This document shows positions 17,988-27,248 of a stretch of DNA of 64,000 nt, one piece after another; the stretch's first letter is position 1; the number at the start of each line of letters is the position of its first letter. The stretch is from Streptomyces iranensis (lineage in GTDB: Bacteria; Actinomycetota; Actinomycetes; Streptomycetales; Streptomycetaceae), in the NCBI RefSeq assembly GCF_017874715.1, contig NZ_JAGGLR010000002.1, positions 372,001 to 436,000 on the forward strand. Direction: 5' to 3'. A program made the position numbers and the translations under genes. The notes beneath the pieces are model-generated. The model was given only the letters and a program-made list of their open reading frames with translations. It made no database searches and was not told the origin of the DNA.

Positions 17988-19535
17988 TCAGGCGGTGAAG
18001 ACGCCGGCCGGCATCCGGCGCGGCGACGGGTCGAGTACGGGCTCGAAGTCCATATGGTTGAGGACATCGCGGTTCAGGTCGATGCCCGGTGCGATCTCGA
18101 TCAGCACGGGGCCTTCGTCGCGCAGCTCGAAGACGGCTCGTTCGGTGACGTAGAGGGCGCGCTGTCCCCGGCTCCGCGCGGCGGCGGCGTCGAAGGTGAC
18201 GTGCGAGACCTCGTGGACGAACTTGCGCACCTGCCCCTCGGCGGCGATGCGCAGCGCGCCCGGGGTCACCTCCGCGCGCAGCCCCCGTGCGGTGAAGGTG
18301 CCGCAGAACACCACGGTGCTCGCGGCGTGGGCGATGTCGATGAAGCCGCCCGGTCCGACGACCGATGGGCCCACCTTGCTGACATTGACGTTTCCGTACC
18401 GGTCGGCCTCGGCCATGCCCAGGACCGCGACATCGAGCATCCCGGTGGCGAAGAAGTCGAACTGCGAGAGCGAGGAGACCAGCGCGGCCGGATGCCGGCT
18501 GAGGCCGAACAGCTCGCCGGTCTCCGGCACCCCGCCGACCGCGCCCTGTTCGATGACCAGGTGGACATCGTCCAGCCGGTGCTGTTCGGCGAGGACGTCC
18601 ACGACACCGGCGCTCATGCCGAAGCCCACATTGAGCACGCACCCGGACGGCACCTCCAGCGCGGCCCGGCGGGCGACGACGTCCCGCGGCCCCGGGACGG
18701 CGGTCCGGGGCGCGGGCCGGGCCAGGCCGGCGGGGGCGGCCTGGCTGAAGGCCGCGTCGAACTCCCCCGCGTAGGTCTGCCACTGGCCGGGGCTGAGGAC
18801 ACCGATGTCGACCAGCGGCCCGGGGACGCTCACCGTACGAGGATCCTGGGCACCGACCGCGACCCGGCGCTTGACCTGCGCGATGATCCGGCCCCCGCAG
18901 CCACGGGCGGCCGCGGCCACCGCCTGGCTGTCCAGGGAGGCGGCCTCCTCGGCGCAGCTGACGTTGCCGAGCTCGTCCATGGAACTGCCGCGCACCAGAC
19001 CGATGTCGACGTGTACGGGGCGGTAGTGCAGGTACTCCACTCCGTCGATCTCGGCAAGGGTGACCAGATCGTCGGGCGAGACATCGTTGAGACGTCCGCC
19101 CTGGCGCCGTGGGTCGACGAAGGTGCCGAGGCCCACCTGTGAGAACACCCCCGGCCGACGGGCCCCGCTCTCGCGCAGCAGGGCCGCGATGATCCCGGCG
19201 GGCAGCGAGTACGCCTCGATGGCGCCCGAGGCCGCGAGGGCCTGCATGGCCGGGGACCAGGACCAGTGGCCGCCGACGACCCGGCGGACCAGGCCCTCGT
19301 GGGCCAGCCGGTTCAGGCCGGTCTTCTGCCCGTCCCCGATGCCGAGGCCGTGGACGACGGTCAGGTTCCGGGGGTGGCCGGTGTCGAGGAACCGCTGCTC
19401 GATGGCGGCGAGCACATCGTCGGCCTCCAGGATGCCCCCGCCCGAGCCGGTCATGGCGAGCGTGGCGCCATCGGGGACGGTGGCCGCGGCCTCGGCGGCG
19501 CTCATCATGGCGGGGCCCGCGTGTGTGCCGGTCAT
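17988..19535 (-). CDS. Family I acyl-CoA:carboxylate CoA-transferase (fused alpha/beta)
   Basis: 515 aa, the length of YdiF/propionate CoA-transferase-type single-chain enzymes. The N-half carries GSGGGILEADDVLAAIEQRF. The C-half holds the catalytic glutamate in VIEQGAVGG (Glu329), which forms the glutamyl-CoA intermediate. It moves CoA from a donor such as acetyl- or succinyl-CoA to a carboxylic acid. The ATG at 19535 overlaps the TGA of the SDR gene (ATGA). It lies directly before the acyl-CoA dehydrogenase, suggesting activation followed by beta-oxidation. Confidence 0.9.
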   Translation of the reverse strand: MTGTHAGPAMMSAAEAAATVPDGATLAMTGSGGGILEADDVLAAIEQRFLDTGHPRNLTVVHGLGIGDGQKTGLNRLAHEGLVRRVVGGHWSWSPAMQALAASGAIEAYSLPAGIIAALLRESGARRPGVFSQVGLGTFVDPRRQGGRLNDVSPDDLVTLAEIDGVEYLHYRPVHVDIGLVRGSSMDELGNVSCAEEAASLDSQAVAAAARGCGGRIIAQVKRRVAVGAQDPRTVSVPGPLVDIGVLSPGQWQTYAGEFDAAFSQAAPAGLARPAPRTAVPGPRDVVARRAALEVPSGCVLNVGFGMSAGVVDVLAEQHRLDDVHLVIEQGAVGGVPETGELFGLSRHPAALVSSLSQFDFFATGMLDVAVLGMAEADRYGNVNVSKVGPSVVGPGGFIDIAHAASTVVFCGTFTARGLRAEVTPGALRIAAEGQVRKFVHEVSHVTFDAAAARSRGQRALYVTERAVFELRDEGPVLIEIAPGIDLNRDVLNHMDFEPVLDPSPRRMPAGVFTA

Positions 19536-20290
19536 GCGACGCTCATCCCTCCGTCGACGGTGACGACCGATCCGGTGGCGAAGGAGGAGGCGTCGCCGGC
19601 CAGGAAGGCGATGGCCGTGGCGATCTCGCTCGGCTCGGCGAGCCGGTTGAGCAGCTGACGCCCTTCCAGATAGGCCCGGTAGGCCGCGGGGTCCGCCACA
19701 TCGGCCTCGATCTTCGCGAAGTACGGGGAGTCGGTGGTGCCGGGCGCCACCGCGTTGACGCGCACGCCCGCGGCCGCGTGATCCACCGCCATGGCCCGGG
19801 TGAGGCCGAGGACGGCGGATTTGGAGGCGCAGTACGCCGCCCGCCGCGCCATGCCGATCTGCCCGGCCACCGAGGCGACGTTGACCACCGCGCCGGAGCG
19901 CTGGGCGACCATCCGCGGCAGGAGCGCCCGGCAGCCGAGGAAGACACCGGTCACGTTGGTGGCGAACAGGGCCTCCCAGGCGGACGGATCGGTGTCGAGG
20001 ACCGTTCCCCGGATGCCGTAGCCCGCGTTGTTGACCAGGACGTCCACCCCGCCGAGGCGATCCACCTGGGCGAGCACCTCATCCCATGCGGCGGGACTGG
20101 CCACGTCGCCGGCCACGACGGTCACGGGCCAGCCGTGGCCGTCGGCCTCCTGGGCGAGGGCGTCGCATTCCCGCTCGTCGTTGGCGAGCACGATCTGCCG
20201 GGCGCCCGCACCGGCGAACAGGCGCACCGTGGCCAGGCCGATCCCCGAGGTACCGCCGGTGACCACGCACACCTTGTCTTCCAGACTCAT
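19532..20290 (-). CDS. SDR-family oxidoreductase (first gene of the operon)
   Basis: 252 aa from the ATG at 20290, chosen for the AGGAGG 5 nt upstream. Classical SDR: VTGGTSGIGLATV near residue 10, DVLVNNAGYG, catalytic Ser in VASVAG and YCASKSA, then GTTDSPYFAKI and TVDGGMSVA. The last patterns resemble SDRs that oxidise keto-deoxy sugar acids or 3-hydroxyacyl compounds, so it could serve either the sugar or the acyl branch of this operon. A LacI-type operator (20301-20314) overlaps its ribosome binding site. Confidence 0.88.
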   Translation of the reverse strand: MSLEDKVCVVTGGTSGIGLATVRLFAGAGARQIVLANDERECDALAQEADGHGWPVTVVAGDVASPAAWDEVLAQVDRLGGVDVLVNNAGYGIRGTVLDTDPSAWEALFATNVTGVFLGCRALLPRMVAQRSGAVVNVASVAGQIGMARRAAYCASKSAVLGLTRAMAVDHAAAGVRVNAVAPGTTDSPYFAKIEADVADPAAYRAYLEGRQLLNRLAEPSEIATAIAFLAGDASSFATGSVVTVDGGMSVA

Positions 20291-20300
20291 TCCGCCTCCT

Positions 20301-20314
20301 AGGAAACGCTTTCT
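20301..20314. promoter_or_regulatory. LacI-type operator A
   Basis: AGGAAACGCTTTCT, a match to the motif that recurs in this window (consensus agtAAnCGCTTTCT). It sits 11 nt upstream of the SDR start codon and would block the first gene of the eleven-gene operon. A second copy lies 163 bp further upstream. Confidence 0.7.
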
Positions 20315-20463
20315 CGCTGCGCTTCCCTTAGCTGGCCAACCATCCGGACGAAACCATCCGAGGTGACCGATTGCATCGCTCCACCTGGGCTTATCCAATG
20401 AAGCCCCTCATGCTCCCGCGCGACGCCGCTCTGCGACGTCGGCCAAGCGGTGGTTCATTTGGC

Positions 20464-20477
20464 TGTAACCGTTTTCT
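20464..20477. promoter_or_regulatory. LacI-type operator B
   Basis: TGTAACCGTTTTCT matches the same motif. It is 163 bp upstream of operator A, a distance suited to DNA looping. It is also 77 bp from the 3' end of the SpoIIE phosphatase gene, which is transcribed towards it, so its relevant target is the operon starting at 20290. Confidence 0.65.
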
Positions 20478-20553
20478 AGCCCGATAGGGAAAACCGCGTC
20501 AACCCCGAACGCAAGACTTTCGAGAAGAAGCGGAGGCGCGAGGGGGTCGGCGC

Positions 20554-22635
20554 TCAGCCGGTGGGAAGGAGCTGCTCCGCCCAGATGGTCTTGCCGTCGC
20601 GGGTGTAGCGGGTTCCCCAGCGCTGGGTGAGCTGGGCGACCAGAAGCAGCCCGCGTCCTCCCTCGTCGAAGGTGCGGGCACGGCGCAGATGTGGTGCGGT
20701 GATGCTGCCATCGGACACCTCGCAGATCAGGCTGCGGTCGTGGATCATCCTCAGCCGGAGGGGCGTGCCGGCGTGCCGGATGGCATTGGTGACCAGCTCG
20801 CTGACCACCAGCTCGGTGGTGAAGACGGCCTCGTCCAGCCCCCAGTCGGCCAGCTGCGCCGAGACCTTTCTGCGCACCGTGGCGACGGCCGAGGGGTCCG
20901 CGAGCAGGTCCCAGGTCGCGATCTGGTCGGCCTCCAGGGCCCGGGGGCGGGCGATGAGCAGGGCGATGTCATCGGCGGGACGGCCGCGTACCAGGTCATC
21001 CAGCACGGTGTCGCAGAGGTCGTCCAGTGATTCGGCGGGCCGGGTGAGCGTGTCTCGCAGGGCTTCGAAGCCCTTGTCGAGGTCACGGCTGCGGGCTCCG
21101 ATCAGGCCGTTGGTGTAGAGGGCCAGGAGGCTGCCCTCGGCCAGTTCGACCTCGGCGGACTCGTACGGCAGCTCGCCCAGGCCGAGCGGCGGGGCCACGG
21201 GAAGGTCGATGAAGTCGACGGTCCCGTCCGGGGCCACCACGGCCGGTGGCGGATGGCCGGCGCGAGCGAGGCAGCACCGGCGCGAGGTCGGGTCGTAGAC
21301 CGCGTAGAGACAGGTGGCGCCCATACCTCCGTCGTCATCCGCCGCCTCGGCGGCCTCCGATTCGTCGGAGACCCGGGTGACCAGGTCGTCGAGATGGGTG
21401 AGCAGCTCATCGGGCGGCAGGTCGATGTCGGCCAGCGTCCGCACCGCCGTCCGCAGCCGGCCCATGCTGGCCGAAGCGTGGATGCCGTGGCCCACCACAT
21501 CGCCGACGACCAGCGCCACGCGGGCGCCCGAGAGCGGAATGACATCGAACCAGTCGCCGCCCACACCGGTCAGCTCCCCGGCCGGCAGATAGCGGGAGGC
21601 CACCTCGAGCGCCGACTGGCACGGCAGCCGCTGAGGCAGCAGGCTGCGCTGGAGGGCGATGGCGGTGCCGCGCTCGCGCGTGTAGCGGCGCGCGTTGTCC
21701 ACGCAGACGGCCGCACGGGCGATGATCTCCTCGGCGAGCAGCAGATCGTCCGGCCCGAAGGGCTCCGGCCGCTGATGGCGGGTGACGACCACGACACCGA
21801 GGGTGATACCGCGGGCGCGCATCGGCACCGCCATCAACGAGTGCGTCCCGAAGGAGCGCGACCGCGCCGCCCGGACCGGGTCGTAGGTCGCCCATCGCTC
21901 GAAGGCCGCCTCCGTCACCGTATAGATCTTCCCCCGGCCCGCGGCCAGGCTCTCGGCGGCCGGGGTGAACTCCGGGTAGGTGGCCATGGTCCCGATGGGG
22001 ACCATGGGCTCGTCTTGGACGATGGAGCCATGCGCCCTGCGGCGCATCGTGATCGCACCGGTCAGGGTGCCGGGGCCGGGTTCCCCGCCGCCTTCGAGAG
22101 CGGCCAGGGTGTCGACGCTCGTGAAGTCTCCCAGCCTGGGCATCAGCACGTCGACCAGTTCCTGTGTGGTGCGGGTGATGTCAAGCGTCGAGCCGATGCC
22201 GGTGCTCGCCTCGTTGATCAGCAGCAGCCGCTGCCGGGCCCGGTGCTGTTCGGTACTGTCCCGCGCGGCCAGGAAGAGACGGCGCACCTGGCCGTTCCGG
22301 TCCTTCAGCGGGATCGCGGACACCGACCAGAAGCACAGGGAGCTCCCGTCCGGTGTCCGCAAGGACGTCTCGAAGCGCTGCGCCACACCGCTCTCCCGCG
22401 CCTGACGCATGACGGCGACGATTCTGTCGCCCTCGCCGGGCCGGACGATCTCCGAGGCCGGCAGCCCGCGCGTCCGGTCCTCGGAGAGGCCCAGCACCCG
22501 CGCCATCTCGGCATTCGTCCGCACCAGCCGCAGGTCGGTGTCGCAGAGCGCGAGGGCGTCCGGAGACTGGACGAACGCCAGGCTCATGAACGTCTCGTCG
22601 GGCCGGCCGCCGGGGGCGGCGGCTCCTGTGGTCAT
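20554..22635 (-). CDS. PAS-GAF-SpoIIE serine phosphatase with C-terminal ATPase (RsbU/RsbW-like)
   Basis: 693 aa multidomain regulator. In order: PAS sensor (about 17-125, FVQSPDALALCDTDL), GAF (about 140-310), PP2C/SpoIIE phosphatase (about 335-550, with GGDWFDVI and VVGDVVGHG metal-binding motifs), and a HATPase_c anti-sigma-kinase-like domain (about 570-690, NAIRHAG, DEGGRGLLLV). Such Streptomyces proteins modulate anti-sigma-factor antagonists in response to small signals. The ATG at 22635 follows GAGGTGAG. It has no obvious metabolic link to its neighbours. It may be read independently of the catabolic genes, between which it is wedged. Confidence 0.9.
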   Translation of the reverse strand: MTTGAAAPGGRPDETFMSLAFVQSPDALALCDTDLRLVRTNAEMARVLGLSEDRTRGLPASEIVRPGEGDRIVAVMRQARESGVAQRFETSLRTPDGSSLCFWSVSAIPLKDRNGQVRRLFLAARDSTEQHRARQRLLLINEASTGIGSTLDITRTTQELVDVLMPRLGDFTSVDTLAALEGGGEPGPGTLTGAITMRRRAHGSIVQDEPMVPIGTMATYPEFTPAAESLAAGRGKIYTVTEAAFERWATYDPVRAARSRSFGTHSLMAVPMRARGITLGVVVVTRHQRPEPFGPDDLLLAEEIIARAAVCVDNARRYTRERGTAIALQRSLLPQRLPCQSALEVASRYLPAGELTGVGGDWFDVIPLSGARVALVVGDVVGHGIHASASMGRLRTAVRTLADIDLPPDELLTHLDDLVTRVSDESEAAEAADDDGGMGATCLYAVYDPTSRRCCLARAGHPPPAVVAPDGTVDFIDLPVAPPLGLGELPYESAEVELAEGSLLALYTNGLIGARSRDLDKGFEALRDTLTRPAESLDDLCDTVLDDLVRGRPADDIALLIARPRALEADQIATWDLLADPSAVATVRRKVSAQLADWGLDEAVFTTELVVSELVTNAIRHAGTPLRLRMIHDRSLICEVSDGSITAPHLRRARTFDEGGRGLLLVAQLTQRWGTRYTRDGKTIWAEQLLPTG

Positions 22636-22733
22636 GCCCGCTCACCTCACCCTCTTCCTTTATGAGGCTTTTACGCGGCTTTCGCAGGTCTTGATTAGAT
22701 TTTATGAGGTCCGGACACCGAAGGGCCTCCCAT

Positions 22734-23735
22734 TCACGTGCGGGATCCCTTGGCCGGACCGGTGGAAGCACGCTGTACGAAGGTCGCCGACAGCAACGGC
22801 GGCTGCTCCAGCCGCTCGCCGCGCAGACTGGCCTCCAGCATCACCCACGCCTGCTCGCCCAGGGCCGCCTTGGGGCTGACGATGGTCGTCAGGGCGGGAT
22901 CGGCGTACCGGGCCAGGGCCACGTCGTCGAAGCCGGTCACCGAGATGTCCTCGGGCGTTTTCAGGCCCAGCTCACGCAGGCGGGCGACGGCCCCGAGCGC
23001 GGCCAGGTCGTTGAAGGCGATCAGGGCCGTCGGGTCATGGCCCAGCGCCTCGTCGGTCGCCTCGTAACCGGCCTCGATGGTGGCGTCCGAGGCGACCATG
23101 ACCGGGTCGAGCCCGAGGATGCGCGCCTGCTGGACGGCCTTCCAGCGCTCACGGTTCTGCCATGCGCCAGGCGAACCGGCCAGATAGACCACCCGGCGGT
23201 GGCCCAGCGATGCCAGGTGCTGGCACAGCTCGAGCATCGGGGAGAAGTTGTCCACCGCGACCATGGGGAGGTCCACTCCGAGTTCGACACGGTTGACCAG
23301 CACCGTGGGGACCCCGCGGGCCGCGAGATCCCGCAGGCCGTCGGTCTCCATCCTGGCGGAGAGCACCAGGAGGCCGTCGACCCGGGAGAGCACGTCGAGG
23401 CAGACGCCCAGCTCCTCACCGGGCTCCTGCCACTCGGTGACGAGCATGCGGTAGCCGTCGCGGGCCGCACCCACATTGGTCGCCTTGATGATGCCGTGGA
23501 AGTAGGGGTTGGACAGGTCCGGCAGGACCACGCCCACACTGCGGTGCATCCCCGAGGCGAGCCCCTGGGCCGCGCCGTTGGGCCGGTACTCCAGTTCCTC
23601 CGTGGCGCGGCGCACCCGCTCCGCCATCTCCGGGTTGACCTTGAGCGAGCCGCTCATGACCCGTGACACCGTGGCGACCGACACACCGGCAGCATCCGCT
23701 ACGTCCCTGATCGTGACGCGACGCCGCTCCTTCAC
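22734..23735 (-). CDS. LacI-family transcriptional regulator (candidate master regulator of the central block)
   Basis: 333 aa. N-terminal LacI helix-turn-helix and hinge (VTIRDVADAAGVSVATVSRV) followed by a periplasmic-binding-protein-like effector domain (VGVVLPDLSNPYFHGIIKAT; DPTALIAFNDLAALGAVARL). The GTG at 23735 follows GGGGAGG. Its own promoter region has an AAAACGTTTCC palindrome at 23911-23924. Closely related 14-bp sites lie upstream of four transcription units around it, so it probably represses all of them until a sugar-like inducer arrives (inference). It is divergent from the ALDH-GMC unit. Confidence 0.9.
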   Translation of the reverse strand: MKERRRVTIRDVADAAGVSVATVSRVMSGSLKVNPEMAERVRRATEELEYRPNGAAQGLASGMHRSVGVVLPDLSNPYFHGIIKATNVGAARDGYRMLVTEWQEPGEELGVCLDVLSRVDGLLVLSARMETDGLRDLAARGVPTVLVNRVELGVDLPMVAVDNFSPMLELCQHLASLGHRRVVYLAGSPGAWQNRERWKAVQQARILGLDPVMVASDATIEAGYEATDEALGHDPTALIAFNDLAALGAVARLRELGLKTPEDISVTGFDDVALARYADPALTTIVSPKAALGEQAWVMLEASLRGERLEQPPLLSATFVQRASTGPAKGSRT

Positions 23736-23910
23736 CTACGCCTCCCCATCGCTCCCTCTCCGGAAGCCTGCCGCGCTCCGCCGACCCGGCCGGCTCCTCC
23801 CCGGAGATCGTGGCACACCCGGTCGTGGCGGGCCCACCTCGCGGGCGCGAGATGCGCTCACGCCGTCCGGACGTCGGCCCCCCATGGTGCGAGCCGTGTC
23901 GATCTCGGTG

Positions 23911-23924
23911 AGAAAACGTTTCCC
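23911..23924. promoter_or_regulatory. LacI-type operator C (regulator's own promoter)
   Basis: AGAAAACGTTTCCC contains a near-symmetrical GAAAACGTTTCC core with the central CG typical of LacI-family sites. It lies 176 bp upstream of the LacI GTG and 98 bp upstream of the divergent ALDH start. It is the most divergent member of the motif set. Confidence 0.55.
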
Positions 23925-23997
23925 GGATTGGCGATGCAGTTTCTCTTGTTAGCAGTTTACGCCGCTGTTAGCGTGACGACCAGCTCACCAAGATCTG

Positions 23998-24011
23998 AGT
24001 AAACGCTCTCT
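23998..24011. promoter_or_regulatory. LacI-type operator D
   Basis: AGTAAACGCTCTCT matches the recurring motif and ends 10 nt before the ATG at 24022, directly in front of the ribosome binding site AGGAGG. It would control the plus-strand ALDH-GMC pair. Confidence 0.7.
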
Positions 24012-24021
24012 AGGAGGGCCT

Positions 24022-25527
24022 ATGACAGCCCCGGTCACCGGGCGTCCTGTCCGCAGCTACGGCATCTTCATCGACGGTGCGGAAGTCCAGCCGTCGGCGG
24101 AGTTCATCACCCGCGAGAACCCCGGCACCAAGGAGGTGGTCGCCCGGTTCACCCATGGCGACCCCGCCCAGGCGCAGGCGGCCGTGGCCGCGGCACGCCG
24201 CGCGTTCGACGAGGGCGACTGGCCGAACCGCTCGGGGCAGGAGCGTGCCGCGGTACTGCGCGCCCTGGCCTCCCTCATGCGCCGCGACCAGGAGACACTC
24301 GCCCGCATCGACGCCGAGGAGTCGGGCAAGCCGATCCGGCTGGCCCGCGCTGACGTCGCCACCGGCATCGCGCTGACCGAATACGCGGCCGCCCTGGCGG
24401 TGACCAGCCACGGTCAGGTGCACACCAATCTCGGGCCGGACTTCACCGGGCTGGTCACCCGCGAACCGTGCGGAGTGGTCGCCATGATCACTCCCTGGAA
24501 CTTTCCGCTGCTGCTGCTCATGCAGAAGCTGCCGTTCGCCCTGGCGGCCGGGTGCACCACCGTGTGCAAGCCGTCCGAGCTGACCTCGGGCAGTACGCTG
24601 GAGATCGCGAAGCTCGCGGCCGAGGCGGGTCTCCCCGGTGGTGTGTTCAACGTCGTCACCGGACCCGGGTCGACCGTGGGCCACCACTTGGCACAGTCCA
24701 GGGACGTGGATGTGCTGTCGTTCACCGGCAGTACCGCGGTGGGACGCTCCGTCGTCGAGGCGTCCGCGGGCAACCTCAAGAGGCTCTCGCTGGAGCTCGG
24801 TGGCAAGGCGGCCAGCGTGGTCTTCCCCGACGCCGATCTCGAGGACGCCGTCGACGGCGTACTCTTCGCGGTGCTGTTCAACCAGGGCGAGTGCTGTGTG
24901 TCGGGAGCGCGCCTGCTGGTTCACCAGGACGTGGCCGATCAGTTCGTCCAGGCACTGGTGGACCGGGTGAGCACACTGCGGGTGGGAGCGCCGCTCGACG
25001 AGGACGCCGATATCGGGGCCCTGATCCACGCCGCTCACCTGGACAAGGTCCTCGCTTCCGTGGACGGCGCGCGGGCCGAGGGAGCCCGGGTGGTGGCCGG
25101 AGGCACCCGGCTCACCGCGGACGGCCTCGGCGCGGGGTACTTCATGGCTCCCACGATCATCGACCAGGTGTCGCCCACCTCCCGCCTGTTCAGCGAGGAG
25201 GTCTTCGGGCCGGTCCTGGCCATCAGCCGGTTCCGTACGGAGGACGAGGCGGTGGAACTCGCCAACGCGGTCGAGTACGGGCTCGCCAACTCGGTGTGGA
25301 GCAAGAACATCGACACCGCGCTGGCGCTGGGCCGACGGCTGCGCAGCGGCACGGTCTGGGTGAACACCACCATCGACGGCGCGCCCCAGTTGCCCGGCGG
25401 TGGTGTCAAGAGCAGCGGCTACGGCCGCGAGATGGGGCAGGCCGGGTTCGAGGAGTTCACCGAGGTGAAGACCGTCCAGATCCGGTCGGGCAAGCGCACA
25501 CCGTTCTTCCGCGGCGGCGCCCAGTAG
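24022..25527 (+). CDS. Aldehyde dehydrogenase (copy 1)
   Basis: 501 aa NAD(P)-dependent ALDH. Catalytic Glu is in LELGGKAASVVF and catalytic Cys in FNQGECCVSGARL; the cofactor site motif MITPWNFPLLL is near residue 157. The closest functional groups are betaine-aldehyde and phenylacetaldehyde-type dehydrogenases, but the substrate is open. The ATG at 24022 follows TAGGAGG, with operator D just upstream. It is followed after 46 nt by a GMC oxidoreductase gene, so an alcohol would go to an aldehyde and then to an acid. A close paralogue sits at 31847-33406, next to a second GMC gene. Confidence 0.92.
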   Translation: MTAPVTGRPVRSYGIFIDGAEVQPSAEFITRENPGTKEVVARFTHGDPAQAQAAVAAARRAFDEGDWPNRSGQERAAVLRALASLMRRDQETLARIDAEESGKPIRLARADVATGIALTEYAAALAVTSHGQVHTNLGPDFTGLVTREPCGVVAMITPWNFPLLLLMQKLPFALAAGCTTVCKPSELTSGSTLEIAKLAAEAGLPGGVFNVVTGPGSTVGHHLAQSRDVDVLSFTGSTAVGRSVVEASAGNLKRLSLELGGKAASVVFPDADLEDAVDGVLFAVLFNQGECCVSGARLLVHQDVADQFVQALVDRVSTLRVGAPLDEDADIGALIHAAHLDKVLASVDGARAEGARVVAGGTRLTADGLGAGYFMAPTIIDQVSPTSRLFSEEVFGPVLAISRFRTEDEAVELANAVEYGLANSVWSKNIDTALALGRRLRSGTVWVNTTIDGAPQLPGGGVKSSGYGREMGQAGFEEFTEVKTVQIRSGKRTPFFRGGAQ

Positions 25528-25573
25528 GGGCACGGGCGGCCGCTCACCGGAGACCGAAACCAGGAGTGTTGTT

Positions 25574-27187
25574 GTGGCACAGCAGGATGGCTCGTTCGAC
25601 TATGTGATCGCGGGCGGGGGGACGGCGGGATGTGTGCTGGCAGGCCGGCTCAGCGCGGACGCGTCCGTACGGGTACTGCTCCTCGAGGCGGGGCGTCCGG
25701 ACCGGCACCCCTTCATCCATGTACCGGCCGGCTTCGCCAAGCTCACCGCCGGTCCCTACCAGTGGGGGTTCGTCAGCGAACCCCAGGAACACTGTGCCGG
25801 ACGTCGAATACCCCTGGCCCAGGGCAAGGTCATCGGCGGCGGTGGCTCGATCAACGCCCAGGTGTTCACCCGTGGTGTCGCCCAGGACTACGACGACTGG
25901 GCCGATGTCCACGGCTGCGAGGGCTGGTCCGCCAAGGAGGTGCGGAGGTACTTCGTACGGTCCGAGCGCAACGAGCGGCTGTCCGGCCCGCTGCACGGCA
26001 CCGAAGGCCCTCTCTCGGTGTCGGACCTGGTCAATCCGCATCCGTTGTCCCAGGCGTTCGTACGGGCCGGTCAGGAGTTCGGGCTGCCGTACAACAGCGA
26101 CTTCAACGGCGCCGAGCAGTACGGGGTCGGGCTCTACCAGACGACCACCCGCCACTCCCGCCGGTGCAGTGCCGCGGTGGGCTATCTCCGCCCCGCCCGC
26201 GGCCGGGAGAACCTCGTGGTCAAGACGGGCGCCCTGGTCAGGCGCGTGGTCACCGACCACGGCCGGGCCACCGGCATCGAGACCGTCGAGGGCGGTACGA
26301 CGCGTCGCTACACCGCCCGCCGAGAGGTGATCGTGGCCGCGGGCGCGTTCGGCTCCCCGAAGATCCTCCAGTTGTCGGGCATCGGCGACCCGGCGGACCT
26401 GAAGCAGGCCGGGATCGAGGTCGTCCACGCGCTGCCCGGTGTGGGCAAGAACCTCCAGGACCACTGTGATCTCGACATCGTCTACGAACTGACCTCGTAC
26501 CAGAGCATGGACCGCTACGAGCGGCCCCTGCCCGCCACGGCGGCGGCCGCCGTGCAGTACGCCGCCTTCCGTCGCGGACCGATGGCGTCCACCGTCGTGG
26601 AGGCGGGCGGCTTCGCCTACGGCGACGAACAGGAACCCACCCCGGACCTGCAATTCCACTTCCTTCCGGCCGCGGGGGTCGAGGCCGGGATCGCCGCGGT
26701 GCGCCGCGGCTACGGCTGCACCCTGAACTCCTACTTCCTCAGGCCGCGCAGCCGTGGCACGGTACGGGTGGCGGGGCCCGACCCGAGTCGGGCACCCTTG
26801 ATCGACCCCAACTATCTGGCCGACGACCACGACCTCGAAATGTCGATCGAGGGGGTCCGGCAGAGCCGCGAGATCATGGGACAGCCGTCGATGGCACCCC
26901 ACATCAAGGCCGAGCACCTGGCCGGTGGCCGTCCGGTGCGCACCAAGGACGACTACATCGCCTTCGTACGGGGACACGGAAGGACCGCGTACCACCCCGT
27001 CGGCACCTGTGCCATGGGTGACTCGGACGAATCCGTCGTCTCACCGCGACTGAAGGTGCACGGGCTGCGCGGGCTGCGGGTGGTGGACTCCTCGATCATG
27101 CCTCGTATCGTCAGTTCCAACACCCAGGCGCCGACCGTGATGATCGCCGAACACGGCTCGGACATGATCGTCGAAGACGCTCGCTGA
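25574..27187 (+). CDS. GMC-family FAD oxidoreductase (copy 1)
   Basis: 537 aa choline-dehydrogenase-like GMC enzyme. N-terminal FAD motif (DYVIAGGGTAGCVLAGRLSA), GMC signature (GGGGSINAQVFTRG), and a C-terminal active site with His in YHPVGTCAMGDSD and Asn in SSNTQAPTVMIAE. It oxidises a primary or secondary alcohol using FAD. No signal peptide is visible, so it is cytoplasmic. The GTG at 25574 follows CAGGAG. By eye it is roughly three-quarters identical to the GMC protein at 30231-31838. A strong bidirectional hairpin follows the stop. Confidence 0.92.
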   Translation: MAQQDGSFDYVIAGGGTAGCVLAGRLSADASVRVLLLEAGRPDRHPFIHVPAGFAKLTAGPYQWGFVSEPQEHCAGRRIPLAQGKVIGGGGSINAQVFTRGVAQDYDDWADVHGCEGWSAKEVRRYFVRSERNERLSGPLHGTEGPLSVSDLVNPHPLSQAFVRAGQEFGLPYNSDFNGAEQYGVGLYQTTTRHSRRCSAAVGYLRPARGRENLVVKTGALVRRVVTDHGRATGIETVEGGTTRRYTARREVIVAAGAFGSPKILQLSGIGDPADLKQAGIEVVHALPGVGKNLQDHCDLDIVYELTSYQSMDRYERPLPATAAAAVQYAAFRRGPMASTVVEAGGFAYGDEQEPTPDLQFHFLPAAGVEAGIAAVRRGYGCTLNSYFLRPRSRGTVRVAGPDPSRAPLIDPNYLADDHDLEMSIEGVRQSREIMGQPSMAPHIKAEHLAGGRPVRTKDDYIAFVRGHGRTAYHPVGTCAMGDSDESVVSPRLKVHGLRGLRVVDSSIMPRIVSSNTQAPTVMIAEHGSDMIVEDAR

Positions 27188-27199
27188 CCCGATACGAAT

Positions 27200-27230
27200 G
27201 ATGGCGCCGGATCCCTGATCCGGCGCCATC
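27200..27230. terminator. Bidirectional hairpin terminator
   Basis: A perfect 14-bp stem (arms 27200-27213 and 27217-27230, arm GATGGCGCCGGATC) with a 3-nt loop lies between the convergent GMC gene (ends 27187) and the aldo/keto reductase gene (ends 27249). It separates two LacI-controlled units. Confidence 0.88.
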
Positions 27231-27248
27231 GCGTTGCTGTACGGGGTG

